64,000 bases of DNA from Paenibacillus piscarius (lineage in GTDB: Bacteria > Bacillota > Bacilli > Paenibacillales > Paenibacillaceae), in the NCBI RefSeq assembly GCF_022234545.1, contig NZ_JAIEUI010000021.1, forward strand, positions 62,001 through 126,000, given 5' to 3'. The notes below the pieces were generated by a model that saw nothing but the letters and a program-made list of their open reading frames with translations, was not told the DNA's origin and ran no database searches. This document shows positions 15,834 through 25,308 of this stretch, piece after piece. How positions within the stretch are numbered: the first letter of the stretch is position 1; each line of letters opens with the position of its first letter. The translations under genes were made by a program, and so were the position numbers.

Positions 15834-16784
15834 GTGAGCCTGCATCAGCAAAAACAAGAATTTGAAGTAACAAAAACCGTTCATGAAAGCGCAACCCTGG
15901 TATTTAAAAATGTGGACGGATTCGATGTCTATAATATTTCAATTCCTTTTAAACGGGATGGCAAGCGTTACTTGTTCGGCCGGGTAGAACGCCGGGAGGA
16001 ATGGGCCCGCTCCTGGGTCCGTCTGTTCGAGGAAACAGGCCAGGATGAGTGGACCCTGGTGGAGAACAGCATGATCTATACGCTGGAGGACCCGTATATC
16101 AGCGAAATAGGTGATGAGCTCGTGCTTGGCGGAACACATGTGCAATATGAAAGAGGCAAATACAGCACGTATTTCGGTTATTTTTACCGGGGGACGGACC
16201 TTCACAATTTGTACTACTTCACGACCGGTCCTAACAAAATGAAGGATATCCGCCTGGTTGCTCTGGCGGACGGCAGAATTGGCGTCTTCTCGCGTCCCCG
16301 GGGCCATGAGGTGAAGGGCCAATATGGCAGCGAATCGATGATCGGCTTCACGGTAATTGACAAGCTGGAGGATTTGACTGCTGAAGTCATTGAGAATGCC
16401 CCGTACATCCATGGTATCTTCGGAGCAGGTGAATGGGGAGGCGTCAACCAGGCTTATCTGCTGAGCAGCGGCAATATTGGAATTATCGGCCATATTTGTT
16501 ACTCGCATCAGGAGGAGAATGGGCAGGAAATCAAGGTCTATATGAACATGTCCTTCATCTTTGATCCGGTGACCCGGCAATCCCATGACCTGCATCTGAT
16601 CGGAAGCCGCTCCTGCTACCCGCCTGGACCTGCCAAGGCTCCGTATTTGACAGACTGCGTCTTCTCTGCGGGGATTGTGATGCGCGGGGACGGCAAGGCC
16701 GATCTGTACAGCGGGGTTGGCGACTGCCAGGCTGGACGTATAACGATTGACTATCCGTTCGCATCTTACGGAAGCATTGTCTAG
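15834..16784 (+). CDS. DUF1861 protein (five-bladed beta-propeller-like, GH130 neighbour)
   Basis: A 316-residue cytoplasmic protein starting at GTG 15834 (GGAG upstream). It has repeated beta-strand blocks (YLFGRVERREEWARSWVRLF, TYFGYFYRGTDL, GRIGVFSRPRG, IHGIFGAGEWGGVNQAYLLSSGNIGIIGH), which fit the DUF1861 family found beside mannoside phosphorylases. A sugar-active beta-propeller is likely, but no catalytic residue can be assigned from sequence. It lies between the binding protein and the GH130 gene, 34 bases from each, so it is co-transcribed and probably acts on the same sugar. Confidence 0.72.
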   Translation: MSLHQQKQEFEVTKTVHESATLVFKNVDGFDVYNISIPFKRDGKRYLFGRVERREEWARSWVRLFEETGQDEWTLVENSMIYTLEDPYISEIGDELVLGGTHVQYERGKYSTYFGYFYRGTDLHNLYYFTTGPNKMKDIRLVALADGRIGVFSRPRGHEVKGQYGSESMIGFTVIDKLEDLTAEVIENAPYIHGIFGAGEWGGVNQAYLLSSGNIGIIGHICYSHQEENGQEIKVYMNMSFIFDPVTRQSHDLHLIGSRSCYPPGPAKAPYLTDCVFSAGIVMRGDGKADLYSGVGDCQAGRITIDYPFASYGSIV

Positions 16785-16818
16785 CACGCAGTTCAATACT
16801 CAAGGAGGATATTCAACG

Positions 16819-17829
16819 ATGAGTTATAACAATACACCCGGCATAGGAGCTTTGGCATCCAGTCCCTTCATCCGCCGTCATCCGGCCAACCCGGTGCTGG
16901 ATGCAGCCCGGGTCCCTTACCCCACCGCACTTGTGTTCAATGCGGGAGTGGTGAAGTTCGGCGGCCGGTATGTGATGGTATTCCGCAATGACTACGGCTC
17001 CCTTGAGCAGCAGACCCTTGAGCCGTCTCATACAACGGATCTCGGTATCGCCTTCAGTGAGGACGGGATTAACTGGACGGCCGGGCCCAAGCCGGTGTTT
17101 AAGCTGAACGACGAAGAGTATGTGCGCGGATATGATCCGCGGCTGACGGTAATCGACGGCCGTTGCTACATGTGCTTCGCTGTAGATACACGGCATGGCA
17201 TCCGGGGCGGGATCGCAGTCACGGATGACTTTGAATCCTTTGAAATCTTGAGCTTGTCTACACCGGACCTGCGGAATATGGTGTTATTCCCGGAGAAGAT
17301 CAACGGCAACTATGTGCGACTGGAACGGCCGTTCACCGTATACAGCCGCGGAGGCAAGGACCGGTTCGACACCTGGATCGCGGAGTCCCCGGATCTCATC
17401 TATTGGGGCCGGTCTGATCTGTTGCTGGCCGTGGAGCAGGTCCCGTTCGCCAATGACAAGATTGGTCCGGCAGCACCACCGGTGAAGACAGACAAGGGCT
17501 GGCTGACCACCTTCCATGCGGTGGATCTAGATCCCGAGAGAGGCAAGAACGGCTGGGAGCCATCCTGGAAGAAGCGGTATACGGCAGGCATTATGCTGCT
17601 GGACCTCCATAATCCGAAGAAAATCCTCGGGATGAGCGCCTCGCCGCTGCTCGCCCCGGAAGCCCCCTACGAAATCGACGGCGGCTTCCGCAATGACGTC
17701 ATCTTCCCCGGCGGCATGATCCTGGAGGACGACGGCGAAGTCAAAATCTATTACGGTGCCGCCGACGCCGTAGAGTGCCTGGCTACCGCGCATGTTGATG
17801 ATTTAATCAGGCTTTGTTTGGGGCAGTAA
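16819..17829 (+). CDS. GH130 family glycoside phosphorylase
   Basis: A 336-residue cytoplasmic enzyme with the GH130 five-bladed propeller pattern: NPVLDAARVPYPTALVFNAGVVKFGGRYVMVFR, the acid-catalyst region RGYDPRLTVIDG, LERPFTVYS, and GGFRNDVIFPGGMILEDDGEVKIYYGAAD at the end. GH130 enzymes phosphorolyse beta-mannosides (1,4- or 1,2-linked) to alpha-mannose 1-phosphate, saving ATP after import. I chose ATG 16819, with AGGAGG upstream, over the longer frame. It is the last gene of the importer operon, before a strong terminator. Linkage specificity cannot be read from the sequence. Confidence 0.85.
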   Translation: MSYNNTPGIGALASSPFIRRHPANPVLDAARVPYPTALVFNAGVVKFGGRYVMVFRNDYGSLEQQTLEPSHTTDLGIAFSEDGINWTAGPKPVFKLNDEEYVRGYDPRLTVIDGRCYMCFAVDTRHGIRGGIAVTDDFESFEILSLSTPDLRNMVLFPEKINGNYVRLERPFTVYSRGGKDRFDTWIAESPDLIYWGRSDLLLAVEQVPFANDKIGPAAPPVKTDKGWLTTFHAVDLDPERGKNGWEPSWKKRYTAGIMLLDLHNPKKILGMSASPLLAPEAPYEIDGGFRNDVIFPGGMILEDDGEVKIYYGAADAVECLATAHVDDLIRLCLGQ

Positions 17830-17835
17830 AACAAG

Positions 17836-17872
17836 CGGGTATCATCCTTGAATGAGGATGATACCCGTTTTT
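17836..17872 (+). terminator. Rho-independent terminator after the GH130 gene
   Basis: A perfect 12-bp stem (CGGGTATCATCC with GGATGATACCCG), 8-base loop and T tract, shared with the 3' end of the convergent hydrolase gene. Confidence 0.9.
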
Positions 17873-18584
17873 AAGGCGTTATTCCCCTGATCATAGCCAA
17901 AATCTCTTCAATTACAATCTCCGGTTCATCCTGATGAATATAATGTCTGCTGCCGGCCGCTATCCGGCACTGGCTCGAAGGATATAATTTCTGAACCTCC
18001 GCTTGCATCTCCTGGTCGATTCTCAGGATGGCTTCGTTTGGCCATTCTTCATTGTAAGTGTCCGGCAAGCCTCTCATAATGATAGAAGTATTCAGATCGC
18101 TCATTTGCGTTAATTCTACCAATTCCATGTAGCTTCGCGGTTTGTCGATGCTCTCCTTGTTCATCAAAGGGTTTAAGTAATACTCTCGGTTATGGGCAAC
18201 GAGCTTGTCATGCAATACCCGCTCATAGACAAGCTCCTTATATTCAACGGCAGCATCAATAAGAACCATACCCAAGATAAGCTCAGGATATCTGGCTGCA
18301 AATAATCTTGCGACCAGACCTCCAAACGAGTGTCCCACTAAAATATAGGGCGGTACTATGTTCAGTTTCTGCAATAATCCGGATAATTCCTCCACCAAGT
18401 CGGCACAGCTGCGCGGTCCAGACACAGCCTGACTTCTCCCTGTTCCTGGCCTGTCATAAGAGAACGTTGACGTCTCTTGACTAATTCTCTCCTGCACCCC
18501 ATTCCAAGTATCACTGCCGTCACCTAAGCCTGCCACAAAGACAACACTGGGCGTGCCTCTTCCTTCGTATTTACTGTAGACCAT
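17871..18584 (-). CDS. Alpha/beta hydrolase
   Basis: A 237-residue alpha/beta-hydrolase fold protein. The nucleophile elbow is GHSFGG (Ser), the oxyanion region is VFVAGLGDGSDTW, and the catalytic His is probably in SRHYIHQDEP near the C-terminus; a strand ending in VLIDAAVEY precedes the cap. No signal peptide. It stands alone, convergent with the sugar operon, with an extended -10 promoter upstream. Family members are esterases, haloperoxidase-like enzymes or lactonases; the substrate cannot be named. Confidence 0.8.
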   Translation of the reverse strand: MVYSKYEGRGTPSVVFVAGLGDGSDTWNGVQERISQETSTFSYDRPGTGRSQAVSGPRSCADLVEELSGLLQKLNIVPPYILVGHSFGGLVARLFAARYPELILGMVLIDAAVEYKELVYERVLHDKLVAHNREYYLNPLMNKESIDKPRSYMELVELTQMSDLNTSIIMRGLPDTYNEEWPNEAILRIDQEMQAEVQKLYPSSQCRIAAGSRHYIHQDEPEIVIEEILAMIRGITP

Positions 18585-18652
18585 GCTTCTTTATCCCCGC
18601 TTTCTTAATCTATTAAAGATCGACTCTACATGAGCTATGTATTCATTTTCTG

Positions 18653-18665
18653 AGTATACCACAGT
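18653..18665 (-). promoter_or_regulatory. Extended -10 promoter of the alpha/beta hydrolase gene
   Basis: Read on the minus strand this is ACTGTGGTATACT, a TG-extended -10 (TGGTATACT) about 70 bases before the start codon, without a good -35. The same 13 bases recur at 26533-26545 before another minus-strand gene. Confidence 0.45.
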
Positions 18666-18820
18666 GCAGATTTATACTTCTTCCTGATATATCTAATAAA
18701 CACGCAACTCATTATGTCAGTTAACATTACGTAAAACTGCAGTTTTTATCATATAATATACTAATTTTTGCACCTACCTTTGTTAAAATCTCTAAAAATA
18801 GTTCAATTTCATATTATTCA

Positions 18821-18849
18821 TTGACTGAATTAATATACAATGTTATATT
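18821..18849 (+). promoter_or_regulatory. Sigma-A-type promoter of the SLH amidase gene
   Basis: TTGACT (18821-18826) and TATATT (18844-18849) are 17 bases apart, 48 bases before the chosen start. The rest of the 312-base spacer 18585-18896 is AT-rich and shows no gene. Confidence 0.6.
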
Positions 18850-18896
18850 TCTTAACACAATTAATAATATACATAGAGGAAAGGGAGATTGCCTAC

Positions 18897-21800
18897 ATGA
18901 GTAAGTTGAAACGTCTGCGCAGAACGAAGAGGCAAGTTATAGCTACTTCCATTGCATTATCTGTTATTGCTTCAGGAGTCATTCCGTTTCAAACGGCCGA
19001 TGCTTTAACACGGGTCACTTCATCCAGTGGTACTGTATGGGAGATTCACGATGCTTTTGCTCCCAGCTTAGACACAGGAAGCTTGCGTACCATTGGTAGT
19101 ACACAAGTACAAGGCTTCGGTAATATTTTTGTTAAAGTATCCTCGCCTTCCGCCTCCCTAATGAATGGACAGATGATGCGCGGGTTTGACCTCAAATACG
19201 ATGGTGTTAATCGATTCACCTCCTCTCAATCTGTCAATCTCGGAAATGTCACCGTTACCCGTGATGTGTATGTGGACACTATCAATAACCGGACCAGATT
19301 CTTTGATACTTTTACCAATAAGAATGATATGGCTGTAAAAGTAGATGTCTCCTTCGGCGGCTCCTTAGGCTATGGCACAGCGGCCAACGCTTCAGTGGTC
19401 AAGGCCACCTACACCAATGATCTGGACGTGACAACAGACGATTCATGGATTGTAGTCGACAGCAGTGCCAGAAACAATAAACCTCTAGGCGTTGCAGTGG
19501 GGTCTCCTCACCCGTTCCCTAATGGATTAACTGCTCTAGGCAATCAGCAGCAGAATCCATTCACCACACCTCTGGCTAAGTCCGGCAATGAGGCGAATTT
19601 CTACGGCTTTATTAATACCTTAAATCTTGAGCCGGGCCAGTCGAAATCTCTGGTGCATTTTGTGCAAGTTGGGGAGGCTGGCGAAGCAGGACTGAGTAAT
19701 CTGGTAACCACGCTTAATGGACTGAATCAGCAGTTGGATGTGTCTGGCTTAACCCCCGCACAGATCCGCTCCATCAGCAACTGGGATATCTCAGGTATAG
19801 AGGGGCTTAATGCTGGAGATACCCTGTTCGTTCCAGAGGCTCCTGCAACCCAAAGCTTCGTCACCTCCTCCCCCTATAATGTAGTGAATAAATCCATCGC
19901 AGAGATGCAGCAGGATATGATTAGCGGTACAACAACTTCTGTCCAAATTACGCAAGCGTATCTCGATCGGATCAAGGCTTACGATTTGGGGCAACTCGGC
20001 TTCCATGCCTTCCTGCATGTATCCGAAACTGCGCTGGCCCAGGCCAAAGCGGCTGACGATGCCCGGGCACAAGGTGCCAAGGGTGATCTGCTGGGAATTC
20101 CAATTGCGATCAAAGATATCTACGACACCAAGGATATGCCGACAACAGGCGGCAGTAAAGCGCTTGAAGGCTGGCGGCCGGAATCGGATGCCTTCCAGGT
20201 GAACAAGCTGCGGGAAGCCGGCGCGGTCATTATTGGTAAAGTCAACACCTCGGAGTTCGCGAACAGCGGAAGCTTCAGTGAAAGCGGCTGGATGCAGACA
20301 TGGAATGCACTCTATCCATCCAAAACCTCCTTTGGCTCCAGCGGCGGTTCGGCCGTATCGGTGGCAGCTGATTTCGCAGCGGCAGCTATGGGATCGCAGA
20401 CCGGGGTATCCCTCTACGCACCTACGACAGGCGCCAGCTTAAAAAGCTTCCGCGGAACAGACGGCATGGCAAGTACAACCGGTGTGCTGCCGCTCACTTG
20501 GGGACAGGATTATGCGGGGCCCATTGCCAAAACCGTAACAGACCTGGCCATTATGCTGAACGCTACAACGGGTACGGACCCGCAGGATATTTTCACCGTA
20601 ACTGCTGATGCCGATCATAAACGTCCGGAGAACTGGAAGGAATCGCTGGATGCCGGCGCACTAAAGGGAAAGAAAATCGGGTACATCCCATCATCCTTCG
20701 TCTCCAGCTACGCAGATGATGATACCGGACAAGCGGTAATGAACAAATTCTCCGAGCTTCAGGCCGCAGGCGCGACCATGGTTGAAATGTCAAAAATGCC
20801 AGCAGCCCCTACCCGCCCTCAGGGCATTAACGGCTCTACCGAAGGCTGGGCGCGCTACATTGAGCTTCACAAAGCCTTCCCTTACGCGGATGGAGCAAGC
20901 GTGCTCGCTTCCGATAAGGTGCTTATCTATAATCAGAGAGGATATACTGCACCTACGCGGATGACGGAACAGGCTGTACAGGATTACATTAAGTATAGAA
21001 CGGACTACAAAGAAGTGATCAAAGGCTGGATGGACGAGAATGGCGTGGATGCCATTGTGTATGCAGGCTTCATCAGTGACGTATACAACAATGACGCATC
21101 AGCCGCTCAGCTAAGTTCTGACCGCAACACAGGCGTATTAACGTCTAATGTCGGTCTCCCTACCGTAGTGGTTCCTGTAGGAACGAACGACAGCGGATAT
21201 TCGATCTCGATGCAGCTTGTGGGCAGAGCGTGGGACGATGCCAAAGTTCTGGGTATGGGCTACGCGCTTGAGCAGCAAAGTCAAGCCAGACTGCTTACCG
21301 CTTTTGCTCCAGCACTCCCATATGTTCCAACCCCAACTGATCCTGATCCAGTAGACAATGAACCAAGCAATCCTAGTCCTGGAGGAGGTACCGTCACTCC
21401 ACCGGCAACACCGACGCCAACGCCAGCACCTACAGCTACACCGGCTCCTACAGCTACACCAGCACCAGCAGAAACAGCAGCACCAACACCTACGCCGGTA
21501 GTAGTCAGCTTCACAGACACAATTAATCACTGGGCAAAAGCAAGCATTGACCTGCTGATCTCCAAAGGATTACTAACAGGTTATGAAGATGGCACCTTCC
21601 GTCCGAATGCAGGCCTGACCCGTGCCGAAGCCATTAAGGTCATTACAACGCACATGGGACTTGAAGGACAAGCAAGCAGCTTCACAGATGTATCTGGGTC
21701 GCATTGGGCCAATAAATACATCGGGGCAGCCGCCAATGCAGGCCTGATGAACGGATACAGCGACGGCACCTTCCGTCCAAACGCTAAGATTAGCCGCAGT

Positions 21801-22022
21801 GAATTAGCCACCCTAATCACCAGAGCGTTTAAGCTGACAGGTACCGGAAACACTTCATTCAAAGATATTAACAAAGATGCATGGTACTATAATTCCATTG
21901 ATGCACTCGCATCGAATAAAATTATTACCGGATACGAGGACGGTACCTTTAAGCCTGCTAAAGACATTACCCGGGCAGAGTTCGCTACTATGGTGGCGAG
22001 GTTGCTGGAGAGCGGGAAGTAA
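18897..22022 (+). CDS. S-layer-anchored amidase-signature protein (three SLH repeats)
   Basis: A 1041-residue exported chimera. Signal peptide: basic MSKLKRLRRTKRQ, hydrophobic core, likely cleavage after FQTADA (residue 36). Residues 37-300 form an unrecognised beta-rich domain. Residues about 300-800 are an amidase-signature domain with catalytic Lys in IPIAIKDIYDTKD and the Ser-rich loop SFGSSGGSAVSVAADF; the nucleophile segment reads QTGVSLYAPT where most members have DTGGSIRIPA. A Pro/Thr/Ala linker of about 50 residues leads to three SLH repeats (GYEDGTFRPNAGLTRAEA, GYSDGTFRPNAKISRSE, GYEDGTFKPAKDITRAE) that bind the pyruvylated cell-wall polymer. It should hydrolyse an amide at the cell surface. 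Start ATG 18897, with an AAAGGGAGA RBS. Confidence 0.85.
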   Translation: MSKLKRLRRTKRQVIATSIALSVIASGVIPFQTADALTRVTSSSGTVWEIHDAFAPSLDTGSLRTIGSTQVQGFGNIFVKVSSPSASLMNGQMMRGFDLKYDGVNRFTSSQSVNLGNVTVTRDVYVDTINNRTRFFDTFTNKNDMAVKVDVSFGGSLGYGTAANASVVKATYTNDLDVTTDDSWIVVDSSARNNKPLGVAVGSPHPFPNGLTALGNQQQNPFTTPLAKSGNEANFYGFINTLNLEPGQSKSLVHFVQVGEAGEAGLSNLVTTLNGLNQQLDVSGLTPAQIRSISNWDISGIEGLNAGDTLFVPEAPATQSFVTSSPYNVVNKSIAEMQQDMISGTTTSVQITQAYLDRIKAYDLGQLGFHAFLHVSETALAQAKAADDARAQGAKGDLLGIPIAIKDIYDTKDMPTTGGSKALEGWRPESDAFQVNKLREAGAVIIGKVNTSEFANSGSFSESGWMQTWNALYPSKTSFGSSGGSAVSVAADFAAAAMGSQTGVSLYAPTTGASLKSFRGTDGMASTTGVLPLTWGQDYAGPIAKTVTDLAIMLNATTGTDPQDIFTVTADADHKRPENWKESLDAGALKGKKIGYIPSSFVSSYADDDTGQAVMNKFSELQAAGATMVEMSKMPAAPTRPQGINGSTEGWARYIELHKAFPYADGASVLASDKVLIYNQRGYTAPTRMTEQAVQDYIKYRTDYKEVIKGWMDENGVDAIVYAGFISDVYNNDASAAQLSSDRNTGVLTSNVGLPTVVVPVGTNDSGYSISMQLVGRAWDDAKVLGMGYALEQQSQARLLTAFAPALPYVPTPTDPDPVDNEPSNPSPGGGTVTPPATPTPTPAPTATPAPTATPAPAETAAPTPTPVVVSFTDTINHWAKASIDLLISKGLLTGYEDGTFRPNAGLTRAEAIKVITTHMGLEGQASSFTDVSGSHWANKYIGAAANAGLMNGYSDGTFRPNAKISRSELATLITRAFKLTGTGNTSFKDINKDAWYYNSIDALASNKIITGYEDGTFKPAKDITRAEFATMVARLLESGK

Positions 22023-22059
22023 GGGGAGTTATTATTAAAAGCATTAAATTTACAGGAAA

Positions 22060-22086
22060 GGCCATCCCGAAAGGGATGGCCTTTTT
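22060..22086. terminator. Bidirectional terminator between SLH amidase and beta-galactosidase
   Basis: A perfect 9-bp stem (GGCCATCCC, loop GAAA, GGGATGGCC) is followed by T5 on the plus strand and by a T-rich run on the minus strand, serving both convergent genes. Confidence 0.85.
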
Positions 22087-22087
22087 C

Positions 22088-25000
22088 TTAAGAAATGATT
22101 TCTATAGTTACCGTATAAACATAGATACCTTTCTTAATTTGATAGGGAGCGTGAATATTTTTGGTCCAGCCGGTATCTCCGCCAAGACCTGCATGTTTGT
22201 AATCAATATTAAGAAAAACAGAATCTGAATTTCCCAGCTCGTCTGCATAGGCGGCGTTGTCATATTGCTCAATACTGTGCCCATGAATATCGAAATGGAA
22301 ATGTCCCGCTGCCGAGACTTTTACTTCTTGTTCTTTGGATGACAAATATAAATACCTGACATCCTCCTTACCACCGCATTCTACCGGTAGGATATAGGGT
22401 ACGTGCTGCTGTTCTACAGTGCTCTCATATACTCCAACGAATGCGGCAGATTTACGGTCTGCGTAGTTTTCCCATGGCCCGCGGCCATACCATTTCAACT
22501 TCTTCCAGGCATCAGAGAACTTAAAGCTAAGCCCAATTCTCGGGAGGGTGTCGACCTTGGCATTGTTCACAACTTTATTGGTGATTTCTATACCCTTGCC
22601 GCCAACGGTATAATTAGTTTTTGTTTCAATGCATCCATGATATATACAATGAACTTGAATGATAACAGCAGCTGGTGCGGCAAATACCCTAATCTTCTTG
22701 ATTTCTTTTTGATGGGAATGGAGCCCGAGAGCTTTCCATTCATCTGCATAATTGGACGATTCGAGATGAATACCTGCATCAATACCTGTTGGAGGGCGAT
22801 AGAAGTTATTTGCTCCTCCCGTGAAATAATGCTGGTTATTGTATTTTACAGAAATGAACTCTGCTGTTTCTTTCGAAAAAAGAACCGCTGTATTTTCATT
22901 ATATATATGAATTTCATTTGTCGTTTCATCATACTTCAAACTATCCTTTTCTATCTCTCCGGTATGCACCTTATTAACAGAATCTTTAAGCTCTATCTGG
23001 CATGCATAAATACAGGTTCCCTTATTAGAATAAAAAGTGTCCTCGTCCAAATAAGCATGGAAATTAAGAAAGGCTTCCCCGGAGACTTTAGACGAATCAT
23101 AAGGCGCTTGAAGCTTTTCAACGGATCCGGGTGCTGTGTGATACCTAGGCAAACTACCGCTTTCAATCACCTTTCCATCGCAAACCAGCTCCCACACCAT
23201 ATTCAAATGGCTTAAATCCCGATGTGTGTAGTGATTATAAATTCGATAGCCATTATTCCCAGGCATATAATCTATTTGGACAGGAGATTGTACATTTTTT
23301 ATTTCATTCGCAGCCGGCTTGAGCGTTAGATCAGGGAAAACAATACCATTCAGGCACATATCAGGAGCAGGATCAATCACTTCTTCCTGGAATGCCCCGC
23401 CATAGACATACTTTTTATTTCCGTCTTTATCATGCTTAACCAGCGCTTTATCCTGAAAATCCCAAATAAATCCACCTTGAAAACGCGGGAATTTATGAAT
23501 GAGCTCCCAAAATTCATTAAAGTTTCCGTTACTGTTACTTTTCGCGTATGCATATTCACACATAATAAAAGGACGCAAATCTTCGCTTTCAGCCATGACA
23601 TCCAGGATCCAATCTTTCTGAGGATACATAGGCGCCATAATATCAGAGATGTTTGCCGGAGGATTCAGAGACTCATACTGAACATACCTTGTTTTGTCAT
23701 ACTCCTTAATCCAGCCGTACATCGCAGCATGATTCGCTCCATAACCGGATTCATTACCCAGAGACCAGAGAATGATGGATGGATGATTTTTATCTCTCAG
23801 AACCATCCGTGTAGCCCGTTCCATATACGCATGTGTCCATTCGGGGGATGCGCTTAACTGGCCGCCAAGACCGTGTGTTTCAATATTGGCTTCATCCACC
23901 AAATAAATGCCAAATTCATCACACAGGTCATACCATTCGATTGCGTGGGGATAATGACTTGTTCTTACTGCATTGATATTCAGCGATTTCATGACCTTAA
24001 TTTGCTCACGCATATATTCTGTTGTTACAACCCGTCCTGTTTCGGGACAAAAGGCGTGAAGATTGGTGCCCCGTATAATGAGACGCTTCCCATTAATTCT
24101 CAGGACCCCTTTTCGATCGATTTTCACTTCACGGAAGCCGACATTCGCACTTTCAATATCAATTACATTTCCAGACAAATCAATCATTTCTAACACCAAT
24201 TTATAGAGATAAGGGCTCTCGTCGCTCCACAATTGCGGATTTGAAATGGTTTTCGTAACCTTTGCTACATATTTTTCTTGCAGATAGGAATCACAATCCG
24301 CAAACTTTGGCGTTTCAAACTCAGTAACCAATTGCTGATCGCTATCATACAGGGACAACCGCACATGGGCTTCACCATAACGATTCGCTTTATTATTAGG
24401 TACAACCGTCACTTTTAATTCGGCATTGTTGTAATTCCCTGAAAAGAGGGTTTCGATCTTATAATCATGAATGCGCATACGTGGTTTTGCATAAATGAGA
24501 ACATCCCGGTAGATCCCCGAGAGATGCCAGTAATCCTGATCCTCCAGATAAGTCCCGGCCCCAAACCGCATAACCTGAACTGCTATATGGTTTTGTCCCT
24601 TTTGAATGTAATCCGTGATTTCAAAAGAAGCGTTAAGCTTACTGTCCTGAGAATAACCAACCAGTTTGCCGTTTAACCACAGATAAAAACACGATTCCAC
24701 ACCTCCAAAATCGATAAATATATCTCTTTCGTTAAAATGTTCGTCAACTTCAAACGTTCGGACGTAACAACCGGTAAGGTTACTATCCGGCACATGAGGC
24801 GGATTCAAAACGTATTCATTCTTCTTGAGTTGAATTTCGTGATGTGAATCCTCCCCTTTTTGAACAAAGGGATACAACATATTAGTGTATACAGGCTTTC
24901 CATACCCCGAAAGCTCCCAATGGGAAGGAACCGAAATATGATCCCAATGGGAGACATCATAGTCAGGACTATAGAATTCATCCGTTACTTCATCGGGGAA

Positions 25001-25171
25001 CCCAAACCATTTAAACTTCCACAGTCCATTCAGGCTATTTACGTATTTAGACCTTCTCCGGTCTCCGCTTAAAGCCTGTTCAACGGTTTCGTATGCTCCG
25101 TAGGGCTCATGCATGGGATAACGATTTTTTTGAGTAACATATTGATTTTCCCAATCTCTGCTTAGCTTCAT
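22088..25171 (-). CDS. lacZ: GH2 beta-galactosidase (LacZ type)
   Basis: A 1027-residue cytoplasmic enzyme of normal LacZ length with all five LacZ domains apparent: sugar-binding jelly roll (SVPSHWELSGYGKPVYTN), two immunoglobulin-like domains, TIM barrel and a C-terminal bgal small-chain domain (DTLPRIGLSFKF, KWYGRGPWENYADRK). The acid/base Glu is in LWSLGNESGYGANH and the nucleophile Glu in FIMCEYAYAKSNSNG. Base composition is lower in GC than in neighbouring operons, hinting at separate acquisition. It is divergent from its probable AraC regulator, with overlapping promoters. Confidence 0.92.
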   Translation of the reverse strand: MKLSRDWENQYVTQKNRYPMHEPYGAYETVEQALSGDRRRSKYVNSLNGLWKFKWFGFPDEVTDEFYSPDYDVSHWDHISVPSHWELSGYGKPVYTNMLYPFVQKGEDSHHEIQLKKNEYVLNPPHVPDSNLTGCYVRTFEVDEHFNERDIFIDFGGVESCFYLWLNGKLVGYSQDSKLNASFEITDYIQKGQNHIAVQVMRFGAGTYLEDQDYWHLSGIYRDVLIYAKPRMRIHDYKIETLFSGNYNNAELKVTVVPNNKANRYGEAHVRLSLYDSDQQLVTEFETPKFADCDSYLQEKYVAKVTKTISNPQLWSDESPYLYKLVLEMIDLSGNVIDIESANVGFREVKIDRKGVLRINGKRLIIRGTNLHAFCPETGRVVTTEYMREQIKVMKSLNINAVRTSHYPHAIEWYDLCDEFGIYLVDEANIETHGLGGQLSASPEWTHAYMERATRMVLRDKNHPSIILWSLGNESGYGANHAAMYGWIKEYDKTRYVQYESLNPPANISDIMAPMYPQKDWILDVMAESEDLRPFIMCEYAYAKSNSNGNFNEFWELIHKFPRFQGGFIWDFQDKALVKHDKDGNKKYVYGGAFQEEVIDPAPDMCLNGIVFPDLTLKPAANEIKNVQSPVQIDYMPGNNGYRIYNHYTHRDLSHLNMVWELVCDGKVIESGSLPRYHTAPGSVEKLQAPYDSSKVSGEAFLNFHAYLDEDTFYSNKGTCIYACQIELKDSVNKVHTGEIEKDSLKYDETTNEIHIYNENTAVLFSKETAEFISVKYNNQHYFTGGANNFYRPPTGIDAGIHLESSNYADEWKALGLHSHQKEIKKIRVFAAPAAVIIQVHCIYHGCIETKTNYTVGGKGIEITNKVVNNAKVDTLPRIGLSFKFSDAWKKLKWYGRGPWENYADRKSAAFVGVYESTVEQQHVPYILPVECGGKEDVRYLYLSSKEQEVKVSAAGHFHFDIHGHSIEQYDNAAYADELGNSDSVFLNIDYKHAGLGGDTGWTKNIHAPYQIKKGIYVYTVTIEIIS

Positions 25172-25206
25172 TGGCTAATAACACTCCCATCCATTGTTCT
25201 AATTGG

Positions 25207-25259
25207 TTGATCATTCAATCTAGATACCCTTATAATATAAGGAAAATCCCTTGTGTTAA
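25207..25259. promoter_or_regulatory. Overlapping divergent promoters of lacZ and the AraC gene
   Basis: Plus strand: TTGATC (25207-25212) and TATAAT (25231-25236), 18 apart, toward the AraC gene. Minus strand: TTAACA (25254-25259) and TATTAT (25232-25237), 16 apart, toward lacZ. The two -10 elements share the same bases, so the two transcripts probably compete. Confidence 0.5.
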
Positions 25260-25308
25260 ATGTTGAGTATGGTATTTCATTTATCCATTTTGGTAGGAGT
25301 GTGAATAC

